Source of the DNA: Nemertoderma westbladi
Taxonomy: Eukaryota > Xenacoelomorpha > Nemertodermatida > Nemertodermatidae
Length of the DNA stretch: 39,751 bases
Direction: 5' to 3'
Assembly (NCBI GenBank): GCA_032718475.1
Contig: JAUCBJ010005253.1
Location: forward strand, 1 to 39,751
Shown here: positions 30,520 through 39,486 of the stretch, piece after piece
How the letters are laid out: every line of letters begins with the position of its first letter
How positions within the stretch are numbered: the first letter of the stretch is position 1
Made by a program: the position numbers and the translations under genes
The notes under the pieces: generated by a model
The model's database searches: none
Told to the model about the DNA's origin: nothing
What the model saw: the letters and a program-made list of their open reading frames with translations, nothing else

Positions 30520-31640
30520 ATATAACAGGATGCTGGGTATCTGAGCGAGCGCCCTGCAGACACATCAGGCTGGTCCGAAGGAGACTGAAACTTATTGGTC
30601 TACATAACCATGACATATAATCAGAATACCTGATTTTGCGACAGTCAGAGAAACATGTACACCAACTGTTTTATAAACTGACGCATTCGCGGGGCCATTC
30701 CACCAAAACATGTGAGGGGAATGATGGTTGCTAACTTCACTTCTCCTGGATGCGGTCCTCATATATTATCTGCTTCCTTGCTCCAAAATCATTGCCTCAT
30801 TTGTTCCTGACAGTGTATCTAACACTGAGACGTCCAGCTAAACTTTCTCAATCTGATTCCCCCCAAAAGCTGCAGACCGAGTCATTAAGTCCTGCCTGTG
30901 TTTTGGTAGAGGATGAGTGGTGTCAGAATGACTCTCCTGAATGGGGCTGAAGCATAAGTTCTACAGCAACTTAGTGCGCCACCTCTGTTAATGTATTTGC
31001 GATTGAAGGGAATCCCCACCCAAGTACGAAACGACATGGTGGGTAGGTGAAAATCGTGACGCATAGACCCAACGAGTGGGAATTGAGAGACTTTGGTAAC
31101 CAACCATAATGTACACACACCGCTTTGTGGAATTCTTCCTTGGACAGGGGGTACTGTGTACAGTTTCTGGCTTGGTATTCATTCAGCCAAGTTGATGCCC
31201 CTTTTCTGATACTAACACTCATAGAGTTATTGTTGATTTGGAGGCCGCTTTCCATGACATTCTTCTATTTTGCTATTAGCACTTTACTAGCTAAGACTTG
31301 GACTTTAACGAGCTTAGAATTTATTTGTTCCTCCCTGACTGCTATGTAGTTATCGGATGATGCTGACTTCAGGGATTTACACACCAACCTTGAGTGAATG
31401 TACTTCATGGACAGATCTGAAGGAACAGGGATTCCCGCATGATGAACTGGAAGCGCTATTAACTGTCGTTCTGCCAGGGTTAATGAATGTCAGTTGACAA
31501 TGTGGCAGAGTACGGCCGCTTCGGTCTCCTTGAGTTTATTGAACCTTTCAGTGACGCCCGGAATTTCATGTGTGAGGAACCGCCACCTACAGGATAGACC
31601 CAATCCTAATCCCGTATACGCACGGTGTGGGTCTGTCATA
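30520..31640 (-). pseudogene. LINE E: C-terminal part of an RT-polyprotein
   Basis: On the minus strand one reads ERQLIALPVHHAGIPVPSDL, GASTWLNEYQA, YPLSKEEFHKAVCVHYGW, GFPSI, LTEVAH, IIYEDRIQEV and ISFSLLRTSLMCLQGARSD. This order (GASTWL, RYGW, Cys/His box, GGFPSI, LTEVC, SFSLLRSA..C.RGARS) matches a polyprotein C-terminus that I remember from many aquatic invertebrate genomes. The Cys/His box is frameshifted here. It is related in layout to LINE C part 3 but clearly another family. Stops and shifts are numerous. Confidence 0.72.
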
Positions 31641-33230
31641 GCGATATAATATATATATTCATAGCATAATTATAAATAATAATGAATAATTAAATTATTA
31701 ATATATATTAATTAAAATAGTAATTATTATCCAAACAGAAATTGTGTGTTTCATAATAAAAGCAATTCGTAACTCAAAGCCAATGTGTTTAATGATGTGT
31801 TCAAAAACACAGGCAAAAAGGGCTAAACAAACCAAAAGCAGAATTTCGGAACCAAAACTCGTATAGATCAAAATAAATCTAACTAATATTTCCCGAAATA
31901 TACAATGGTAGCGAAACCAATTCCGGACCCCGTCAAATACCGGATAAAGCACTATATTGTTCCCACTGACTGGTGAAGAACTAACTTCGGTGAAGGCTTA
32001 ACAGTAAATCAAAAACTTGAAATTTCATAAGCAACAAACAAGCACTGTCACTTTCTACCAATTTTAACTACTAACTTACCAGTCGGCTAGCGTCTAAGAT
32101 TTGAAACAAACGGATGAGATTAGAGATTCTAATAACCCAAAGGAAATCCTAAACTCAGCGCTAATATTTTAATTTTATAAATAAATAGACACGAGTCTAG
32201 CTAAATATTTACTGGAAAATAATTGTATAGCAATTTTGGTAGGGCGTGATCTAAGCAGAAGCAATATAATTTTTTATAGCAGAAAATAGGTCCAAATTAA
32301 GGCAAACAACACCAGAAATATATTCTAGAAAATAGTGTTAAATAAAACTAATAAAAACTTAACCAATGCCAATGCGGGTCTAGGCCTACTGTTCTACATA
32401 TACGTGCTATAGGCTCCTAGCCTGTGCTTGTGCAACCTAGTCTGCTAGTAGGTAATAAGTTTTACCTCTTGTCTGTATGACTTCCCTACAACTGCCTTTG
32501 GTAACAACACAAAGGGGGACTCTGCGTTGCTACCGCAGGACAGTTAAAACAGCCTCTCAGTTTCGACGCTACAAAAAGTGCTTCCTTCCCATCTTAATCT
32601 AGTGTCAGCATAATTTCCCGCTGCCCCGCACTTCCCTTTAGACTATCGGTATCAGATGTACGGTACTGCATTATGTCATTATGTCCCTCTTACGCACGCT
32701 CCCATTCGTCGGCCGTCCAGGAAACCGCCGATTGTTACTTCACTCCGCCATTATCGGTGCTTTAGATTCGGGAGTTGTGGTGTCCAGGTATGTCAATCAT
32801 CCCAGCATGCAGCATCCAGACGCTGAGACGTCAATTCTTAAGATGCAGCCATTTTACGCTGGCGAATATATTTACCGTAACAGATATAAGAATGAATAAA
32901 AAATTATAGTCTCAAATCAGGTACTGCTGTACTGCATATCAGTACAGACTTTAGATGTTTATAATCAAAACACGTCAAAGAGCAGTATAGAACAATATAA
33001 GGATATAGAACCGGACAATAGTTAATAATAATAATTCACGGTAGGTGTATATCTGCATGTGCAAAAAACAAAACTAACCAGGAACTGGTTTTTGGCCATG
33101 GCCTATAAAATTCCAAGTAAATAAAGTTTCTAAAATATTTTCAAAAAAAAAGCTGTACTCACAGGGAAAATAACACAATGCTTGAAATAATAATTGTGCT
33201 TTTGTGGTGATAGGGTTAGCATTTACTAAC
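31641..33230. other. Intron DNA upstream of LINE E, nothing recognised
   Basis: A very AT-rich stretch (31645-31730) is followed by mixed sequence. The 72-codon plus frame at 32681-32899 lies in less AT-rich DNA but shows no recognisable domain. No repeat pair or RNA gene was identified. Confidence 0.45.
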
Positions 33231-33397
33231 AATTAACTTATCGCCTGTTCCCGTATCAAACATTGTTGGAGTGACTCGAATTCTTCCTACAATTCCTATT
33301 ATTCGGTATTGGCAATCACAGTTGTCATAATACGGATTCGGTGAGTTTGGGGAAACGATAACTCCTGATCTTGCGGTGAAATCAACATTGTTACACG
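33231..33397 (-). CDS. Host gene exon A: first half of a CUB domain
   Basis: This is an internal exon of 167 nt. The acceptor TTCAACAG precedes 33397 and the donor GTTAGT starts at 33230. It enters in phase 1 (CG then TGT) and leaves in phase 0. It encodes CNNVDFTARSGVIVSPNSPN, PYYDNCDCQYRI, GRIRVTPTMFD and TGTGDKLI. The first Cys, the SGxIxSPxxPxxYxxNxxC pattern and the F-D...GDxL calcium-region wording are classical CUB features. An extra Cys follows the second one (NCDC). Spliced to exon B the domain reads GDKLI|IYDG, with exactly the canonical spacing. The upstream exon, probably with the signal peptide, was not found in 33.4-39.75 kb. Confidence 0.9.
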
Positions 33398-33493
33398 CTG
33401 TTGAATTAAATAGGGTTACAAATTTTAATTATGGAAAATGGATAAACAAAGAAACATTTAGTCAAAACATATCAGTCTAAGTTCAAAAATCTT

Positions 33494-33514
33494 GGGGGGG
33501 GGGGGGGGGGGGGG
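33494..33514. repeat. G21 homopolymer followed by TACACCAT
   Basis: A run of 21 G is followed by TACACCAT. The inverse arrangement, ATGGTGTA then C10, occurs at 38057-38074, so this may mark the end of a repeat family. Confidence 0.85.
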
Positions 33515-33545
33515 TACACCATCACTCTCATCTCAGCTTTTCAAT

Positions 33546-33759
33546 GTACACAATTATGAGTTATGAGTTCTACATGACAGGTCAGAAAATTTTTTTTTCG
33601 CTATTTAATATTAGTTAATACTAGTTAACATAAAAAAAACTTGGTTGCGCTAAAAACCCTAAGGCTTTTACAGTTATGAATCTAATCACAAGAAAGTTTT
33701 TTTATATGATAGAAAAAAGATGGGGCAACATAACTATAAGGCAAAATTTTGGGAAAATA
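33546..33759 (+). repeat. 214-bp direct repeat, copy 1
   Basis: GTACACAATTATGAGTTATG starts a segment that recurs at 37438-37651 in the same orientation with scattered differences. Both share TTCTACATGACAGGTCAG and AACCCTAAGGCTTTTACAG. There is no coding potential. It is a dispersed repeat, probably part of a non-autonomous element. Confidence 0.9.
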
Positions 33760-33802
33760 CGTGTGTTGCTCTTGGACAACCGGTTCCCGTATAACATATT
33801 AA

Positions 33803-34288
33803 CATATTTGAGTTCTATAATCGTGATCAGTGTCCAAAAAACCGCTATATACCGTAAAAAAAATCATTTTAATTGTTAGAAAAACATTTGAAAATTTTAG
33901 CACGAAAAATACTGGAGATAGCTAGAAATATACTGGAATTCTGGAAATGATCATTTTCATATCCAAGAATTAATATCTGCCAATCATTTAACCCTATTTG
34001 GCCCATGGGGGTCATTTTATAAATTTTTGATCTGTATCTTTGAGTCAGGTTTGTTGGAAAACCTGAGATTTCGTGTCTTTTTTCCTAAAATTTAATGGAC
34101 TATGCAACAGAGCAATAACGCCATTTACATGGCTATGTTAGTTTTCGTACGGTGGTCCCTTTCTGGCACCAATCTCCAGTATTTTTCGTGCTAAAATTTT
34201 CATAAGTTATTATGGCTCACTAAAATTAATTTATTTGCGGTATATAGCGGTTTTTTGGATGCTGATCACGATTGTTGAACTCAAATAT
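33803..34288. repeat. 117-bp inverted repeat pair with 252-bp centre
   Basis: The arm 33803-33919 (from ATATTTGAGTTCTATAATCG to GAAAAATACTGGAGAT) is the reverse complement, with some changes, of 34172-34288. Both contain CCGCTATATACCG and GATCACGAT or its complement. The centre contains TTAACCCTATTTGG at 33988, the end motif of the TTAA element family, and GGGGGTCA. Confidence 0.85.
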
Positions 34289-35100
34289 AACATTCGAGAA
34301 GATTTTTTGGTAAATTTGTATGTGCCCCTGGGGCACGAAAAAAAAACAAGTTGTGCAAATATGATAACGAAAAATCACCACAAAATCAAACTAATTTTAT
34401 GACCAAAAGGGATTTTTGGGATGCTGATAACGAATATGAAACGGAAATATATCGAACCTTGTTGAATATGGCATTTTTGGATGTGTCAATTGGCTGCACG
34501 AAAAATACAAGTAGCAAAAAATTGATAATCAAAAATCATACCTGATTTTAAGAAAGTATAGGTTTTCTGGAACGCTGATCACGAATATTACACTCAAAAA
34601 TATCGTAAAAAAAAGTTAATTTTCTTTTTCCGCTAGGCCAGATTTCGCACAAAGTCTGACGACTTATTTCCAGTGCGGCTCCCCAGAACTTTACTCCCCA
34701 GAGGATTCTCTAGTACTCATTTAGCTTCCAGTTAAGGATGCAAAGCAGAGATGAGCCCTGGCTGGTCCCTTTAAAGCATTCGTGCCGAAACGAAAACTGC
34801 CCTGGACCATGTGAGGAACGAACCCACCACGACCTACGGGAAATGTGAATTCAATGCAACCACTACACCAAGGAGGAACCTAATCGTATTATTCAACCAA
34901 ATTTGATTTTTGCCGTTTGAAATTTTGTGCTACTTGTATTTTTCGTCATACACCAAACACCAAAAAGCTTTACAACGAATGATTTTTAACGAGTTGTATT
35001 GTGATCAGTGACCTTGAACACCAGTATAGTTTCAGAATTACCCAACCAAAGGCAAAAGTTGAAGGTATATAATTTCGGGGGCACCATAATGGCACCACAA
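33988..35100. mobile_element. Possible relative of the TTAA element, one end visible
   Basis: TTAACCCTATTTGGCCC at 33988, followed by ATGGGGGTCA, resembles the left end of the element at 23034. The downstream DNA repeats GCACGAAAAATACAAGTAGC (34497) and a TACTTGTATTTTTCGTCA inverse (34938), similar to the boxes inside that element. I did not find a matching right end, so the right boundary given is arbitrary. Confidence 0.4.
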
Positions 35101-36090
35101 TTGGGTTTGCATTACCAGAAATATTTATAACTAGTATATATATATACCCGTCACTGTGTTAATTGTGCTTCAGTTGGCTACATTGAGTGTAGAATCACAC
35201 GGTTTTTAACCGTCGTCATCGTCGTCGCTGTCAATATTACTGCTATTGTTATATTAGACTGACTATCAGATATTACGAACAGCAATAACTACAAACTCAG
35301 TTATTTCAACGGCCTTCGGCCTTTCAGTTCCAACCACAGCCTTTCAGTAGCCTAGCAAACGCTACCTCGAAAACTGTTACATTATACTACATTACATTAT
35401 TACATGATACAGAATTATTAAATCAAACACATTTTTCAGTTTGACATCTATTTACTTAATTAAATAAAAATCCGGTGTGGGAGTCCGTCCCCTTTACCCC
35501 CACCAGGGCAACAGGGGCTCTGCCCCCCAGACACCGCTGGGGCAGCGACCTCAGACCAAAAGATAAACTTTACAATTTGAGCGCACCATTGAAATTAAAT
35601 TCCTGTATCCGCCCCTGGGTATAGGTGCCAGAAAGGGACCACAGCAAAAAATTTACATTGATTATCAGAAAAGGGACCGACGTTTTTAATTTTTTGATTT
35701 TATTTAAAAACTTAACATTTAACGAAAACGACATGAAAAACGGGTTTGATATTCGGAAAGCCAAGAAAATTCTGCATCTAATAGGAGTAAAAACGAAAAA
35801 TCGACCACTTGGTACCAAGGTCTTCATAGTACGGGCTCTGGCGGCGTTAAGCGCAATACCTTCGGTAAATAAACGAGACTATTATTTTTGGATGGAGGAC
35901 CATGTTAGACGTCAGAACACAGTTGGTGATCGGTATAGCTAATTTGCATTCTAGAACTACAGGCCAAAAACAAGCTAGCTAGCCGACCCCTACCTAACTC
36001 TATGTTGGGCCCTCTGGTTGAATATAAATGCAATCAATTTTTTCAAATGAACATTTTTCTTATAGAGGGAAGACCGGCGATTAATTTAAA
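35101..36090. other. Repeat-rich intergenic or intronic DNA
   Basis: At 35480-35630 a GC-rich stretch with CCCTTTACCCCCACC, GGGCAACAGGGG and CTGTATCCGCCCCTGG looks like a transposon end. GGTGCCAGAAAGGGACCA at 35625 is the inverse of 34150-34167. The 105-codon plus frame 35625-35942 shows no domain I recognise. A small inverted word pair (GGCCTTCGGCC) is at 35311-35321. Confidence 0.45.
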
Positions 36091-36408
36091 TACAAATATA
36101 TCGCCACTTTTATTTTTTAAGTGCGATAAATTTACATGAGAACAAAATACTTTTACTTTTTTTTAAGAAACCAACATTTACATTAACTGCAATAAAATGT
36201 AGCTACTTTGGTTTAACACGTTCAAACATGTATCAAAATTTGCGCTAATTATTTCTGCATTCACCCATGCAACTCATTTTGGATGAGTACTAAATCCTCC
36301 TAGTCAATTAGCCCGATTATTATCGTTTAACCCATAATCAGAGAATATTCAGAGAAAGGATACTCTCTGACATTTGGAAATATTTACTACAGTTACTAAG
36401 GTAACTAA
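36091..36408 (+). repeat. Left arm of the 3.4-kb inverted-repeat block
   Basis: This 318-bp arm starts TACAAATATATCGCC and ends near ACTAAGGTAACT. Compared with the right arm it has about 15 bp of extra or changed sequence around 36331-36350. Confidence 0.88.
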
Positions 36409-36654
36409 CTATTCTGTGAACGGCACTCCCTTACATGTATTACCTGGCGTTGTGTAGTTTCTAGGTGACTGACTGTATACACTAAACACGCAGGCACAAT
36501 CAAGTCGTTTTAAAGCAGCCCCCTGTGTTTTTTTTAAATAAGAGTTAGTAGTTTATGTACCGCCGATGTTTCGGAATTTTAGGAAAATTAATATCAGGCT
36601 CTGGGTTTGAAGACATCATATATCAGTCCGGGCTTTGTACAGATGAGCTGATAA

Positions 36655-37347
36655 GTAGCATTATATCAACTTCAACACATTACAACCGGTGTTGGTACAT
36701 ACAGCCAATTTTCTGAGTCCCTTGAAAGGCTTATGTTTGAACGATTTGTAATAGAACAACCAGAACTGGAGTGGAGGATATCGAAATCAAAGCAAAATTT
36801 AGGTACTGATCTCGCAAAAGAAAAATGGGAACACGACAAATACATTTTGCAGCAGTACAGTAAATTTACCAATGACTGCAAATTAGGTGTTTACGGTATT
36901 ACTCTTATGTTTTGGACAACTTGTTACCTTGAAATATACACTGCAATCCAAGCTCTTCACTGCGCAGTACAAACAAATAACTACCATTTGAGATAATATG
37001 CTTGGAAGTATCTTATAGCATGGGCGTTTTCACTAAACAAACAAAACTATTCTCGATTTGGCTCATATTACATCAGAAGTTTAGAGACTATAGACATATC
37101 TCACCCAGGTTGCCGGCAAATTATTCAAGAAAAGGGCTTATCTGTCCAGGCAGAGGACAAATTCTTATGCCGCACTTCCATAGATCAACGAGGGGAGCAG
37201 ACCATAAACAAAGGTGCTAAAGTAGCTGGTGGTATCAAGTACTTTGCCACAAATGAAGATGCAGTACGTAAATGGACATTGAATCGAGCTGCACAAGCAG
37301 AAAACACAAAAGCTCTGTGCGAAATGGCTAATATTAAGCGACACTGA
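36655..37347 (+). pseudogene. Transposon-type ORF of unknown function
   Basis: One frame is open from 36655 to 37347 except for TAA at 36994-36996. It encodes QLQHITTGVGTY, LERLMFERFVIEQPELEW, LEIYTAIQALH, FSLNKQNYSRFGSYYIRSLE, IDISHPGCRQIIQEKGLSV, RTSIDQRGEQTINKGAK, GGIKYFATNEDAVRKWTLN and RAAQAENTKALCEMA. The run from NYSR to RWTLN-like text matches an uncharacterised protein type that I remember as multicopy in cnidarian, sponge and lancelet genomes. The IDQxGEQ and GGI motifs look conserved rather than random. No start or upstream domain was secured. Its place between long inverted repeats suggests it was carried by that element. Confidence 0.7.
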
Positions 37348-37437
37348 AGTATACAAGTTACTCCGTCCTTCTGGCATTTTTAAATCTGAAAAACTCATCC
37401 AACAAATTTTTGTTTTTGGCTATAATTTGGAATATAA

Positions 37438-37651
37438 GTACACAATTATGAGTTATGAGTTCTACATGACAGGTCAGAAAATTTTTTTTTCGCTATTTAA
37501 TATTAGTTAATACTAGTTAACAATAAAAATAACTTGGTTGCGCTTAAAACCCTAAGGCTTTTACAGTTTTGAACTTAATCACATGAAAGTTTTTTTATAT
37601 GATAGATCAAAGATGGGGCAATATAACTATCAGGCGAAATTTTGTTAAAAT
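37438..37651 (+). repeat. 214-bp direct repeat, copy 2
   Basis: This matches 33546-33759. It starts about 90 bp after the end of the transposon-type ORF. It is followed by AT-rich DNA with no recognised feature until 38057, where ATGGTGTACCCCCC echoes the inverse of the 33494 tract. Confidence 0.9.
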
Positions 37652-38244
37652 AATTCTGCACCGCTAGGTGGCGCTGCAAATTTATGCAAATTTTTAGGTT
37701 TTTTATAAATAGTATTAAATTTTATTAACAAAAAATTTCGAAACGTTGTCTGATACTTTTATGCAGGGTGGCTATCTAGACAGCCACAGAAAGTTTCAGA
37801 CTAATTACTCAAAAATTGTAGAAGTAGTAGGGTTTTGAAGTTGACAATTTCAAGAAAAAAATATTTGGAGATAATCGACCTTTCATTATACATAGTAATA
37901 GTAATAATAGTAATTTCAATAGGATTCCCTAAATGGAAACTGACATAACTTGAAAACTAAAAGAGCTATTAAATAGCGGTTTTCAGATTTTGAAACACCA
38001 TTCAATGGTGCATTAGAATAGACCATAAAAAAAATTTCGACATATTTTGGACCAAAATGGTGTACCCCCCCCCCTTAAATAAATAATTACAATTATATTG
38101 AAGTCATGACAATTTATTTTAGTAAATATTATTTTCCTAATTGCTAAAAATATTAGAACTTTGCTTCGGTTTTTGTCACAACATAATAAGCTACTGTAGT
38201 AGAAAAGATTGATAGCGAAAGTATAAATTCAGACTTTCAGAATA

Positions 38245-39020
38245 TCTACTACTAGGATCGTCATGCTGCATTGCAGCTGCATTTTTAAGAATGCTGTGCC
38301 GGCTTATCAACAAAATTGCACCGCCACAACTCCCTATCACCCATGAAATTTGCTAGATCATCCGCATCTTCAAGGCCAGTGTCCTTTAAGATGCGTCTCA
38401 AGAAAGTCATGGGCTGTCCACCATGCTTATTCACTCCACGAGGCTGCCAAAGTACAAGATTATGCACTGGCTGGTCCTCACGGCGAAAGCAATGTCCTGC
38501 AAAGCGGAGGCGATTTTGTTCTTGTGTCAAGCTTGGGGGAACCAATGAGACACCTCCAATGTTATATTGTGTCTGGTTGGAGATGTGTGCATTGTACTTG
38601 ACACAATGTACCCGGCGTAGCATTCTTGTGAATGTGCCATCCAGAGATTTGGTGTCCTCGGCAGTTAGAGCCCAGCATGGACTCCCGTAGAGGAGTACTG
38701 GAACTACTGCTGCTCTAAATAATCGGACCTTAAGTTTCCGATTAATTCTAGGTGACTTCCAAATCCTGGAAAGCCTATTCAAGGCTGCCCATGCCTTTCC
38801 CTTACGTATGCGAAGGTCCTCACCTGACTTCCGGATCCATGATCCCAGGTAACAGAAGTCGTCTCACATGCTCAAGCATACCATCCTTTGAGCTTATGCT
38901 CATCCGATCAGAGACTTGCTGAGGACTTTCAAAGTTAACTGTCAAAATTTCATTATAATGATCTAAGGACATGCGTAGAACGTAGTCAACAACAATTAAG
39001 AACAAGAATGGTGCAAGTGT
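38245..39020 (-). pseudogene. LINE D 3' part, best preserved copy
   Basis: On the minus strand the text LAPFLFLIVVDYVLRMSLD is motif B and following. It jumps directly to EILTVNFESPQQVSDRM, so about 60 codons including the catalytic Asp box are deleted. A frameshift near 38820-38880 leads into an intact 165-codon frame: MNRLSRIWKSPRINRKLKV, VVPVLLYGSPCWALTAED, SLDGTFTRMLRRVHC, RFAGHCFRREDQPVHN, NKHGGQPMTFLRR and FVDKPAQHS. The element ends in ATGCAGCTGCAATGCAGC and GATCCTAGTAGTAGA at about 38245. It sits inside the inverted-repeat block. Confidence 0.9.
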
Positions 39021-39183
39021 CAGTTCAGAATATGAGTTCCATCTTTGTATTATTTTTATAAGAATTTCCAACGATCTGTGGCTCAGTTTATGTATAAGCG
39101 CATGAACTTTGTATAATACAGTTAAAAACAATTAATATAAAGTAAGGAATCGCCTAAACTGGTACACAACATACAGTACATAT

Positions 39184-39486
39184 AGTTGCCTAGTAACTGT
39201 AGTAAATATTTCCAAATGTCAGAGAGTATCCTTTCTCTGAATATCGTTTCCACGATAATAATCGGGCTAATTGACTAGGAGGATTTAGTACTCATCCAAA
39301 ATGAGTTGCATGGGTGAATGCAGAAATAATTAGCGCAAATTTTGATACATGTTTGAACGTGTTAAACCAAAGTAGCTACATTTTATTGCAGTTAATGTAA
39401 ATGTTGGTTTATTAAAAAAAGTGAAAGTATTTTGTTCTCATGTAAATTTATCGCATTTAAAAAATGAAAGTGGCGATATATTTGTA
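39184..39486 (-). repeat. Right arm of the 3.4-kb inverted-repeat block
   Basis: This 303-bp arm is the reverse complement of 36091-36408. Beyond it (39487-39751) is AT-rich DNA with an AATTAATTAATTAAATTAAT palindrome near 39560 and nothing else recognised. Confidence 0.88.

Larger units (their letters stand above)
6976..33230 (-). other. Giant intron splitting the CUB domain
   Basis: This phase-0 intron of about 26.3 kb runs between exon A (donor GTTAGT, 33230 downward) and exon B (acceptor ...TTTACAG). It is filled with nested retroelements on both strands, listed separately. Its boundaries are inferred from frame and domain continuity, not from transcript data. Confidence 0.75.
36091..39486. 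mobile_element. 3.4-kb block with roughly 300-bp terminal inverted repeats
   Basis: The left arm 36091-36408 matches the reverse complement of 39184-39486. Shared words include TACAAATATATCGCCACTTT, GTTCAAACATGTATCAAAAT and TCCTCCTAGTCAATTAGCCC. Between them lie an ORF of transposon type (36655-37347), the second copy of the 214-bp repeat, and a LINE D 3' end inserted later. The layout suggests a DNA transposon with long inverted repeats. No target duplication is evident at the outer ends, so two opposed solo repeats cannot be excluded. Confidence 0.7.

Noticed and set aside
32681-32899. 72-codon plus ORF as a host exon
   Set aside because: No domain is recognisable, no convincing splice sites were seen, and it lies on the opposite strand to the host gene inside its large intron.
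35625-35942. 105-codon plus ORF
   Set aside because: Low-complexity Lys/Phe-rich start overlapping repeat-like DNA. The end is less repetitive but I recognise nothing.
38316-38690. 124-codon plus ORF over LINE D
   Set aside because: Antisense shadow of the LINE D C-terminus; a similar shadow occurs at 27995-28288 for the same reason.
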